Below, piece after piece: positions 6,352-13,770 of a DNA stretch of 36,760 nucleotides (positions within the stretch are counted from its first letter, which is position 1; the number at the start of each line of letters is the position of its first letter). The notes below the pieces were generated by a model, which did not search any database, had not been told where the DNA came from, and saw nothing but the letters and a program-made list of their open reading frames with translations. This stretch comes from a virus. The stretch covers positions 1 through 36,760 of the IMG/VR virus record IMGVR_UViG_3300022200_000153; one strand, 5' to 3'. Both the position numbers and the translations under genes were made by a program.

Positions 6352-6736
6352 GACTAGGGCTTGGGATAAGACTGGTAATCGAAACAGGGGTGCATACCTT
6401 TGGGGCAAAGTGAAGCTCAAATGCACGGACTGTAATAGAAAATACCCGCAGGCAGTGCTAGACTTCCATCACCCGATAGGGATTATAAAGACGATGGCGT
6501 TAGAGTACAAAGCTTGGAGAGGTAACGCAGGACCTAAGCCCGAAGTAGTCGCAGAAGCCGAGCAGTGCATGGTCCTTTGCGCTAACTGTCATAGATTGGA
6601 GCATATTAGGATGAAGAATGAGAAAAGTGATATTGGACATCGAGACGAACGGTCTGAAACCGAGCAAGGTTTGGGTAGTGGTGACCAAGGATCTGGATAC
6701 CAAAGAAGTTTTGACTTTGAGGAACCCGACACATGA
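6341..6736 (+). CDS. HNH endonuclease
   Basis: A 131-residue nuclease with a clear HNH/zinc arrangement: Cys28-x2-Cys31, a DFHH segment (Asp41, His43, His44) and VLCANCHRLEH (Cys80, Cys83, His84, His88). It lies between primase-helicase and polymerase. It may be a resolvase-like nuclease doing the job of T7 gp3, or a free-standing homing-type HNH gene; position alone cannot decide. The first 91 residues hold the whole domain. The last 40 codons overlap the start of the DNA polymerase gene in another frame, an overlap of 119 nt. Confidence 0.88.
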   Translation: MSSETRAWDKTGNRNRGAYLWGKVKLKCTDCNRKYPQAVLDFHHPIGIIKTMALEYKAWRGNAGPKPEVVAEAEQCMVLCANCHRLEHIRMKNEKSDIGHRDERSETEQGLGSGDQGSGYQRSFDFEEPDT

Positions 6737-8342
6737 AACCCTCAAAGAGTTCTTGGGCGGTGTTACACACATTATCGGGCACAACATTATTGCCTTCGAT
6801 GTACCTGTACTCGACAGACTCTTGGGATTTGATAGTGCCTCTGTACGACTTACAGACACTCTGGTTCTCTCGCGACTATGCAACCCTTCTTTGGAAGGTG
6901 GACACAGCCTCAGAGAGTGGGGAATACGACTGAATCTCCACAAAGGGGACTACGATGACTGGAGCAAGCTGACGGACGAGATGGTTGACTATTGTGTGCA
7001 GGACGTAGAAGTTACGTATGCGGTCTACAACAGGCTGACGGCAAAGCTGGCACCCTTTGGGAACGAGAGCATTGACCTTGAGCACGATGTGCAGAAGGTG
7101 ATCGCACAACAGATCAACAATGGTTGGTTATTAGATCAGAAGCAAGCTATAGATTTATTGGGAACACTGTATGACAAAAAACTTGAACTTGAAAATAGAG
7201 TCAGGGATACCTTCAAACCGTTACCTGTTTTTATCAAAGAAATCGTACCCAAATACAAGAAAGATGGTAGCCTGTCTAACGTGGGTCTTAAGTTTCTTGG
7301 GGATAGTTGTAATCTCGTGGGCGGGTCTTTTAGCCGTCTTGATTACCCTGACTTCAATCTAGGGTCTAGGCAGCAGATCGGTAAGTATCTCCAATGGTTC
7401 GGATGGAAACCTAAGGACTTTACTGAGCACGGTCAGCCGATTGTGGATGAGAAGGTACTGAGCAACGTGAAGGACATACCAGAGGCCCAGCTGATTGGCG
7501 AGTACCTCTTGGTCCAGAAGCGTATTGCACAGGTGGAATCATGGGTAGATGCTGTAGAGGACGATGGGCGTGTACACGGTTATGTTAATGCTATCGGTGC
7601 AGTCACAGGACGTATGACGCACAGTAGCCCTAATATGGCTCAGGTGCCTGCTGGTTATAGTCCTTATGGCAAAGAGTGTCGTGCTTGTTGGATTGTGCCT
7701 AAAGGTTACAAGCTTGTTGGCTGTGATGCCTCAGGTCTTGAGTTACGTATGTTGGCCCACTACATGGACGATGTTGGATACACAAAGGAAATATTACATG
7801 GTGACATTCACACAGCGAACCAAACAGCTGCGGGACTTGCAACAAGAGATCAAGCTAAGACTTTCATATACGCATTTCTTTATGGCGCCGGAGACGCAAA
7901 AATTGGTACTATCACCGGAGGATCAGCAAGAGATGGTAGAAGACTTAAGGAGAAATTTCTTACAAACACACCAGCTCTTGCAAACCTACGAGACAGAGTT
8001 GGAACAGCTGCTAACCGAGGTTATCTCACAGGGCTGGACGGAAGAAAACTCTGGATCAGATCGCCCCACGCGGCCTTAAACACTTTGTTGCAGTCTGCTG
8101 GTGCGATTGTAATGAAAAAGGCATTGACAATCCTAGCAGAGTATGCTAAAATATATAATATACAGTATAAATTCGTTGGCAACATCCACGATGAGATACA
8201 AGCAGAAGTCCGAGAAGATCAAGCACAGACGTTCGGGTGGTTAGCTGTAGAGTGTATAAAAGCGGCAGGCGTAAAGCTTAACTTAAGATGTCCTCTGGAC
8301 GGTGACTTTAAAATTGGAGAATCATGGGAACAGACACACTAA
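6618..8342 (+). CDS. Family A DNA polymerase with 3'-5' exonuclease
   Basis: A 574-residue replicative polymerase (T7 gp5 has 704). The exonuclease domain has DIETNGL (Asp7, Glu9), GHNIIAFD (Asp61) and YCVQD (Tyr125, Asp129). The polymerase domain has motif A CDASGLELR (Asp370, Glu375), motif B RDQAKTFIYAFLYGAG (Arg410, Lys414, Tyr418) and motif C HDE (524-526). Tyr418 aligns with E. coli Pol I Phe762. Tyrosine at this site is known for T7 polymerase and is associated with virulent phages. The shorter length suggests that the T7 thioredoxin-binding insertion is reduced or absent. The start lies inside the HNH gene, and a promoter lies near the 3' end. Confidence 0.96.
   Translation: MRKVILDIETNGLKPSKVWVVVTKDLDTKEVLTLRNPTHETLKEFLGGVTHIIGHNIIAFDVPVLDRLLGFDSASVRLTDTLVLSRLCNPSLEGGHSLREWGIRLNLHKGDYDDWSKLTDEMVDYCVQDVEVTYAVYNRLTAKLAPFGNESIDLEHDVQKVIAQQINNGWLLDQKQAIDLLGTLYDKKLELENRVRDTFKPLPVFIKEIVPKYKKDGSLSNVGLKFLGDSCNLVGGSFSRLDYPDFNLGSRQQIGKYLQWFGWKPKDFTEHGQPIVDEKVLSNVKDIPEAQLIGEYLLVQKRIAQVESWVDAVEDDGRVHGYVNAIGAVTGRMTHSSPNMAQVPAGYSPYGKECRACWIVPKGYKLVGCDASGLELRMLAHYMDDVGYTKEILHGDIHTANQTAAGLATRDQAKTFIYAFLYGAGDAKIGTITGGSARDGRRLKEKFLTNTPALANLRDRVGTAANRGYLTGLDGRKLWIRSPHAALNTLLQSAGAIVMKKALTILAEYAKIYNIQYKFVGNIHDEIQAEVREDQAQTFGWLAVECIKAAGVKLNLRCPLDGDFKIGESWEQTH
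8124..8152 (+). promoter_or_regulatory. Intragenic sigma70 promoter near 3' end of polymerase gene
   Basis: TTGACA (8124-8129), a 17-nt spacer ending TGC (extended -10), and TAAAAT (8147-8152). A further TATAAT follows at 8154-8159 but at poor spacing. It would drive the exonuclease, GIY-YIG-like and ribonucleotide reductase genes. The polymerase codons here are unusually AT-rich, as expected if a promoter is embedded in the coding sequence. Confidence 0.7.
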
Positions 8343-9172
8343 TCAAAGATATTTATGACTTACTAGAGAACAAGAAGGTCTCTAAGGATGTCAACATAGA
8401 CTTCTTAATCCACGAGTTCGGGGAGTCTATGAAGAAGATCATGAAGCGTCAACTAAGTGACTGGAAACCAGACCGTAGGACCATTAGACTCTCTAATGTG
8501 GGCAAGACGCCTCTGTACCTTTGGAACCTCATGAGGGGGACAGAATCAGAGAAGATGACGCCCAACACGCTACTGAAGTTCATGTATGGACACATCATTG
8601 AAGAGATGCTGTTGTTCCTTGTGAAGGCTTCAGGGCACAAGGTGACCGATGAGCAGAAACGCTGTGAGGTCGCTGGTGTCATTGGACACATGGATGGACG
8701 TATTGATGGTACTTTGATGGACGTTAAGAGTACAAGCTCTTATAGCTTTAAGAAGTTCAAAGATGGTTCACTGGTGGACAACGATGCCTTTGGATACATA
8801 GACCAGCTCAAGGCCTATGCAAAGTCCGAAGGGGACACAAAGATTGCTTGGCTTGCCATGGACAAGCAGAATGGACACCTAACTTGGCTAGAGTATGACC
8901 TCGAAACAACTGATCATCCTAAACTGAAGGAAGACATTGAAGAGAAAATCATAAATCTAAAAAAGGCGGTGGAATCGGATACTGCACCAGACTTGTGTTA
9001 CGATTCTGTAGAGGACGGGAAGTCTGGGAACGAAAAGCTTTCTATGGAATGCTCTTACTGTCAATACAAAAAGTCTTGCTGGCCCGGGTTAAGAACTTTC
9101 TTGTATTACAATGGACCAAAGCATTTGGTAAAGGTAGCTAACGAACCCAAAGTACAGGAGATCACACGATGA
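8324..9172 (+). CDS. PD-(D/E)XK exonuclease with Cas4/AddB-like cysteine cluster
   Basis: A 282-residue nuclease. Residues 89-135 carry the PD-(D/E)XK core: GHIIEEM (Glu93), GHMDGRIDG (Asp124) and DVKS (Asp133, Lys135). Near the C-terminus Cys243-x2-Cys246-x5-Cys252 matches the 4Fe-4S cysteine spacing of AddB and Cas4 nucleases; Cys225 or Cys114 could be the fourth ligand. It probably replaces T7 gp6 exonuclease, degrading host DNA and removing primers or processing ends for recombination. It overlaps the polymerase end by 19 nt and the next gene by ATGA. Confidence 0.85.
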   Translation: MGTDTLIKDIYDLLENKKVSKDVNIDFLIHEFGESMKKIMKRQLSDWKPDRRTIRLSNVGKTPLYLWNLMRGTESEKMTPNTLLKFMYGHIIEEMLLFLVKASGHKVTDEQKRCEVAGVIGHMDGRIDGTLMDVKSTSSYSFKKFKDGSLVDNDAFGYIDQLKAYAKSEGDTKIAWLAMDKQNGHLTWLEYDLETTDHPKLKEDIEEKIINLKKAVESDTAPDLCYDSVEDGKSGNEKLSMECSYCQYKKSCWPGLRTFLYYNGPKHLVKVANEPKVQEITR

Positions 9173-9441
9173 CTAGAGCGATTTTAAACAAACTGGTTGT
9201 CTACAAGCAAAGCAACGGTCACATGACCTTTAGGGAAGCAGTCTACGATGAGGAAGGTGACTTAGCACTCATGGGGGCAACCCCTGCCTTCCCAAGGGCA
9301 CTCAGTCTTGATGACCTAGAGGCTGACCTAGAGGAGTTCATGGCAGCTCTTGATAGGACTGTGGTCAATGAGGATGATCTTGATGTAGATGACGATGTTG
9401 ATCTGGAGGACTTTGAGGTAGGCGGGGAGTTACCAAACTGA
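9169..9441 (+). CDS. Small acidic protein (90 aa)
   Basis: A 90-residue protein with a mixed N-terminal half and an extremely acidic C-terminal third (VNEDDLDVDDDVDLEDFE). Such acidic tails can mimic DNA or contact basic partners. Not recognised. It is coupled to the exonuclease (ATGA) and to the next gene (TGATG). Confidence 0.6.
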   Translation: MTRAILNKLVVYKQSNGHMTFREAVYDEEGDLALMGATPAFPRALSLDDLEADLEEFMAALDRTVVNEDDLDVDDDVDLEDFEVGGELPN

Positions 9442-9611
9442 TGTTTACCATAGAAGAACTAAAAGAAAAGATCGTAGAGACTTATGACCCTGACCTTCTG
9501 GTTGATGTTCTTAAGGTGACTACAGAAGAACTGGTCGAGGCTTTAACGGACCAGATTCAAGAGATGGCAGACTTCTTTGAGGAGGAGTTTAAGCAAGATG
9601 AAGAAGATTAA
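9441..9611 (+). CDS. Small acidic helical protein (56 aa)
   Basis: A 56-codon frame starting on the last base of the previous stop (TGATG). The product is acidic and strongly helical (IEELKEKIVETYDPDLLVDVLKVTTEELVEALTD in part), ending in a Glu/Asp-rich tail. In T7-like genomes a small acidic gene often follows the exonuclease; no function is assigned. Its last codons carry the GGAGGAG ribosome site of the next gene. Confidence 0.6.
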   Translation: MFTIEELKEKIVETYDPDLLVDVLKVTTEELVEALTDQIQEMADFFEEEFKQDEED

Positions 9612-10059
9612 CCTACGGTGGAAAAATGGTACAGGGATAACGAACTACGTTTCACGTGTTGAAGACTTCCTAGGTTTTATTTATTTAATTGAATTAGAAA
9701 ATGGAGAATACTATGTCGGTAGAAAACAATTTTGGGCTAAAAGAGGCAATGGATGGATTGAAAACGATTGGAGAGAGTACTGTAGCAGCAGTAAAACAAT
9801 ACAGCGATCTCCAGACCAAATCGTTAGAAAAACTATACTCGCTATCTTCAAGTCAAAGTCAGCCATTAGATTTGCAGAAGCGTATGGAATCATCAATTCA
9901 GGAGCTTATCTCGACTCAGACAAAGGTCTTAACTGGAGCTTTGAAGGGTCTAGAGGAACAATCAAAATGGATGAAGAAGACACTGAACAGCTCCGACGCT
10001 TAATGAGCTGGTGCTTACGTTGGAAAAAGAAACAAGATAAGGAAAAGACAGAAGAATGA
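9598..10059 (+). CDS. GIY-YIG-like nuclease family protein
   Basis: A 153-residue protein. I take the ATG 10 nt after GGAGGAG; an upstream in-frame TTG would overlap that ribosome site. The segment GFIYLIELENGEYYVGRKQ (residues 26-44) matches the GIY...YIG core (FIY, YYVG, Arg42). DWREYCSSSK (58-66) and KSKSAIRFAEAYGI (86-99, candidate catalytic Glu94) match the pattern of phage GIY-YIG proteins that have a DW.Y.SSS motif. It may be a homing-type or recombination nuclease. A second 96-codon frame is nested in it (9713-10003). The end overlaps the reductase start (ATGA). Confidence 0.7.
   Translation: MKKINLRWKNGTGITNYVSRVEDFLGFIYLIELENGEYYVGRKQFWAKRGNGWIENDWREYCSSSKTIQRSPDQIVRKTILAIFKSKSAIRFAEAYGIINSGAYLDSDKGLNWSFEGSRGTIKMDEEDTEQLRRLMSWCLRWKKKQDKEKTEE
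9713..10003 (+). CDS. Nested (overprinted) helical, phasin-like ORF
   Basis: A 96-codon frame wholly inside the GIY-YIG-like gene, same strand, shifted frame. The ATG has GGAG 6 nt upstream. The product reads like a real protein: one long amphipathic helix rich in Gln, Ser, Lys and Leu (GLKEAMDGLKTIGESTVAAV, then LQTKSLEKLY, then LQKRMESSIQEL, then WMKKTL). This resembles phasins or other coiled-coil surfactant proteins. An in-frame ATG one turn earlier (9701) is less well placed. Codon choice is like its neighbours. It may be a genuine overprinted gene or a fortunate frame; family likeness is only by composition. Confidence 0.4.
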   Translation: MSVENNFGLKEAMDGLKTIGESTVAAVKQYSDLQTKSLEKLYSLSSSQSQPLDLQKRMESSIQELISTQTKVLTGALKGLEEQSKWMKKTLNSSDA

Positions 10060-11948
10060 ATACATACGAAACATTTATTGCCAAGAGCCGATACAGCCGC
10101 TTTCTGGATGACAAGCAGCGTCGTGAGCACTGGCCTGAGACCGTAGACCGCTACATGGAGTTCATCGACAAGCAGCTGTCCTCCAAGCAGAACTACATCA
10201 TGCCTGAGGACCTGTATGACGAACTACACACTGCCATCCTGAACCGTGAAGTTATGCCTTCTATGAGGGCTGTAATGACCGCTGGTGAGGCTCTAGACCG
10301 AGACAACACAGCAGGCTACAACTGTAGCTACCTGCCCGTGGATGACGTTAAGTCCTTCGACGAGGCCATGTACATCCTCCTGTGTGGTACTGGTGTAGGC
10401 TTTAGTGTCGAAAGCAAGTACATAAACAAACTGCCTGAGGTACCAGCACTGTTGTTTAATAGCCACACTAACATCGTGGTACGCGACAGTAAAGCTGGTT
10501 GGGCCAAGAGCCTGCGTCAGCTGATTGCCCTGCTGTACTCTGGTGAGATTGCCACATGGGATGTGTCCAAGGTACGTCCAGCAGGTGCTCGGCTGAAGAC
10601 CTTTGGTGGTCGTGCGTCAGGCCCACAGCCCTTGGTTGATCTGTTTAACTTTGTCGTTGGTAAGTTCAAAGGTGCCGCAGGCCGTAAGCTGACCAGCCTT
10701 GAGTGCCATGACATCATGTGTAAGGTCGGTGAGGTAGTTGTCGTGGGTGGTGTACGCCGTTCTGCCATGATCAGCCTGTCTGACCTGACCGATGACCGTA
10801 TGCGTCATGCTAAAGCAGGTAGCTGGTGGGAACGTGATGGTCAACGTGCTCTGGCAAACAATAGTGCAAGCTACAACGAGAAGCCTACTGTGGGCGAGTT
10901 CATGACCGAGTGGTTGTCTTTGTACCAGTCACACAGTGGTGAGCGTGGTATCTTCTCTAGAGCTGCCGCTAAGTACACTGTGGAGAAGTTGGGCCGTAGA
11001 GACTCTAGCTACGAGTTTGGTACTAACCCTTGCTCTGAGATCATCCTGCGTCCATATCAGTTCTGTAACCTGACAGAGGTTGTGGCACGAGATACAGATA
11101 CAGAGGCTACCCTGTCACGTAAGGTGGAACTAGCGACAATCCTAGGGACATTCCAGTCTACTATGACCGACTTCCCATACCTGCGTAGCATCTGGAAGAA
11201 GAACACCGAAGAAGAGCGCCTGTTGGGTGTGTCTATTACTGGTATCTTGGACTGTCCTCTGCTGAACAATGTCGATGACGAAGGCCTAGAGGAGCGCCTA
11301 GGGGCCATGCGTATGTTAGCCGTTACCACCAATAAGGAGTTTGCTAGTGCTTTATCTATCCCTGCGTCTGCTTCTATCACATGCGTTAAGCCTAGTGGTA
11401 CTGTTAGTCAGCTGGTCGATAGTGCCAGTGGTATTCATGCTCGCCATAGTCAATATTATATTCGACGAGTTCGTAATGATAATAAAGACCCCATTACAAC
11501 GTTTCTTCAAGAAAAAGGAATCCCCAACGAAGCGGATGTAATGAAGCCCAACGACACAACGATCTTTAGCTTTCCTATGAAGGCACCAGAGGGTTGTGTG
11601 CTACGTGACGATCTAGACAGCTTTACGCACCTGCGCTTGTGGTTGGCCTATCAGCGTCACTGGTGTGAGCATAAGCCCTCTGTGACGGTCTACGTTAAGG
11701 AAGAGGACTGGCCTGCTGTTGGTGCTTGGGTGTGGAAACACTTTGATGAGATCAGTGGCATTAGCTTCTTGCCATGGGACGGTGGTAGTTACCGTCAGGC
11801 TCCCTACGAGGAGATCAATGAAGAGACCTACAACCAATTGCTGGCTGGTATGCCTCCTGAGGTCAACTGGAATGACTTCATTGAGATGGATGACAATGTA
11901 GAGGGAGCACAGACCCTAGCGTGTACCGCAGGAGCCTGTGAGATCTAA
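10056..11948 (+). CDS. nrdJ: Class II (adenosylcobalamin-dependent) ribonucleotide reductase
   Basis: A 630-residue monomeric ribonucleoside-triphosphate reductase of the Lactobacillus type. It makes deoxynucleotides with a B12-generated thiyl radical and needs no oxygen or second subunit. Cys90 (YNCSYLP) and Cys337 (FCNLTEV) are the active-site disulfide pair. NPCSEI gives the thiyl Cys326 and Glu328. The C-terminal redox pair is Cys623-x4-Cys628 (CTAGAC). Phage B12-dependent reductases are common in marine podoviruses and imply a host that makes or imports cobalamin. It is the last gene of the rightward arm and ends just before a strong terminator. Confidence 0.95.
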   Translation: MNTYETFIAKSRYSRFLDDKQRREHWPETVDRYMEFIDKQLSSKQNYIMPEDLYDELHTAILNREVMPSMRAVMTAGEALDRDNTAGYNCSYLPVDDVKSFDEAMYILLCGTGVGFSVESKYINKLPEVPALLFNSHTNIVVRDSKAGWAKSLRQLIALLYSGEIATWDVSKVRPAGARLKTFGGRASGPQPLVDLFNFVVGKFKGAAGRKLTSLECHDIMCKVGEVVVVGGVRRSAMISLSDLTDDRMRHAKAGSWWERDGQRALANNSASYNEKPTVGEFMTEWLSLYQSHSGERGIFSRAAAKYTVEKLGRRDSSYEFGTNPCSEIILRPYQFCNLTEVVARDTDTEATLSRKVELATILGTFQSTMTDFPYLRSIWKKNTEEERLLGVSITGILDCPLLNNVDDEGLEERLGAMRMLAVTTNKEFASALSIPASASITCVKPSGTVSQLVDSASGIHARHSQYYIRRVRNDNKDPITTFLQEKGIPNEADVMKPNDTTIFSFPMKAPEGCVLRDDLDSFTHLRLWLAYQRHWCEHKPSVTVYVKEEDWPAVGAWVWKHFDEISGISFLPWDGGSYRQAPYEEINEETYNQLLAGMPPEVNWNDFIEMDDNVEGAQTLACTAGACEI

Positions 11949-11964
11949 GTAGCTTAGATAAACT

Positions 11965-11999
11965 AAAGGGGCCTTGGATAATCCTTGGCCCCTTTTTTT
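11965..11999. terminator. Bidirectional intrinsic terminator between convergent arms
   Basis: AAAGGGGCC (11965-11973) pairs with GGCCCCTTT (11987-11995), and a run of seven T follows on the plus strand. On the minus strand the same stem is followed by TTTAG. It ends the rightward operon after the reductase and can stop the leftward operon from the other side. The last leftward stop codon lies within the T run. Confidence 0.9.
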
Positions 12000-13770
12000 A
12001 TTCTTCCATCTGTGTGTTACTAGACCCGACATAAGCAGTCAACAGAGCGTTCTGTAAGACTTCTGCATAGTCTCTTAGCTCAGGGTTCTTACGCATCTCA
12101 GCGATAGCTCTTAACTGGTAGTTAGTAGCCTTCTCCCCCTTTTTCTTAGGAACACCTGAAAGCTTCTCAATGTCTGCTGTCTTTGCAAAACTATCAACAT
12201 CGTCTTTGGTTAGAAAACGCTCTAGTCGTGCATCTGTGGTTGCTCTAGAATCACCCAAGTTCCGCTGTTGAATGGGGAAAATAGAGGCTCTATCCTGCTT
12301 TGGGTTCAGGAAGTTTAAACCAAAGATGTCGTTCTTATCAGACATGCTAGAAAACAATCTATCCATTCCCTGTAAAGAAGACACGTCCCGTGTGCCCCCA
12401 ATTTCCTTTAGAGCGCTTACGTGAGAAGAAGCCCCATGTTGAAAACCAAGCTCATCTGCCGCATTTAACTTCGTTTTCTCATATTCACTTAAAGCCTTAG
12501 TTTCTTTCTCAGTAAGTTTCTTACCTTGTTTTTGTTTATCCAAAGCCTTGAGAATATAAGTAGCAGCCTCTACTTTACCACCGATGTTCAATCTAGGACC
12601 TTTACGAACACGTTCAACAACACCCTGTTGTCCGTTTAAGTAGTCAGCCGTTTTAGCGGCCTTCATAAGTTCAAACGGGCTTGTTCCTTCAGGCAACTTA
12701 CTGATACGGTCTTCTTTAAACATCTTGTGCAGCGCAGCTCCGGGCGCCTGATTCATAGGTTGGTTAGCGTATTCTGAACCTACGTTTCGAGTGTTCGGAT
12801 TGTAAACGTCAACCATAGTACCCTGAGAAGGTTTGTTAAACATTCCTGCTAAAAACCCTGTAATCGACTTCTCGGGAAGTAGCTGACTTTGATTAAAATC
12901 GTTGAGCTGTCTAGAAACAACCGAATCAGGAATGTCCCGCCCACCGATAACTTCCGCAATTCTGTTTAGATCAGTAGAAGGTATATCCGTAGCCGCATAG
13001 GTATAACGCTCAAGTGGAGAACCTTTTCCAAACATAGCAGGCACTTCACCATAACGCTGCCCCTGCATCATACGAGCAGTGGCTGCTTCGGCAATAGCGT
13101 TGTTTGTTTCACCTCTATTCAGAATACTTTCAATTTCTTTACGTTTACCTGTAGGGATGCCACTAGCCCTTGTGGTAGCACGTTGAAAAGGATTAAAACG
13201 GTCATTAACAGAGCTTATAAGACTGTTTAAAGCTTCTCCGGCAACGAGAGGAGCTTGAGGGCTGTTGTAAAAGTTTGGCTTCTCTGGAGCATCCTTTCCT
13301 TGACTCTCCGCTAGTTTGGTACGTGCTTTTTGCACAGCATCGCCAACAAAACCACCTTCGACTTTTGTCTTCATGTTGTGGAAGACATCGTTAATAATTT
13401 CTTTTGTTAGCTTAGACGCTGGAACTACTGATACAATGTCAAGAAGGTTGGTAATATCCTTAGCATACTTTGGGTTCTCTTCTGCAAGAGTAAGAAGCTC
13501 CTGACCTGTCTCAGTATCTAATCCCTTTTGAACAAGGGCTTTGATACCGTCATTGATACCTGTCATTTCAAACACCATATTGACAGGCGCAGCAACAACG
13601 TCCCCAACAGCTCCTAAAATGTCACCCCCGGCTCTCCCAAGAGCGCGTAAGTATTCTCCACGATCTGCGGCATCAACTGCTTCGGTATTAGTAAACCTAT
13701 CTCTAAGACTCTCAAAGGTATCTGAAAGACCAATGCTTTTAAGAAAAGGATTCTCTAGTCCTGTAGCCAT
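11998..13770 (-). CDS. Putative internal virion / DNA-ejection protein (590 aa)
   Basis: A 590-residue, Ala/Gly/Lys-rich, largely helical protein at the very end of the late operon, the usual place of ejection proteins in T7- and P22-like phages. Residues about 45-75 form a Gly/Ala-rich hydrophobic patch (GRAGGDILGAVGDVVAAPVN) that could insert into a membrane. I see no lytic transglycosylase or peptidase motif. Its start overlaps the preceding stop (TAATG). Role inferred from position, size and composition; no family recognised. Confidence 0.6.
   Translation of the reverse strand: MATGLENPFLKSIGLSDTFESLRDRFTNTEAVDAADRGEYLRALGRAGGDILGAVGDVVAAPVNMVFEMTGINDGIKALVQKGLDTETGQELLTLAEENPKYAKDITNLLDIVSVVPASKLTKEIINDVFHNMKTKVEGGFVGDAVQKARTKLAESQGKDAPEKPNFYNSPQAPLVAGEALNSLISSVNDRFNPFQRATTRASGIPTGKRKEIESILNRGETNNAIAEAATARMMQGQRYGEVPAMFGKGSPLERYTYAATDIPSTDLNRIAEVIGGRDIPDSVVSRQLNDFNQSQLLPEKSITGFLAGMFNKPSQGTMVDVYNPNTRNVGSEYANQPMNQAPGAALHKMFKEDRISKLPEGTSPFELMKAAKTADYLNGQQGVVERVRKGPRLNIGGKVEAATYILKALDKQKQGKKLTEKETKALSEYEKTKLNAADELGFQHGASSHVSALKEIGGTRDVSSLQGMDRLFSSMSDKNDIFGLNFLNPKQDRASIFPIQQRNLGDSRATTDARLERFLTKDDVDSFAKTADIEKLSGVPKKKGEKATNYQLRAIAEMRKNPELRDYAEVLQNALLTAYVGSSNTQMEE

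Noticed and set aside
7666-8079. 137-codon plus-strand frame within the polymerase
   Set aside because: It overlaps motif A and B codons of the polymerase. A Gln/Leu-rich stretch gives it a coiled-coil look, but there is no good ribosome site and the outer frame is certain.
9577-9597. TTG start upstream of the GIY-YIG-like gene
   Set aside because: The TTG lies just before GGAGGAG, which is better read as the ribosome site for the ATG at 9598.
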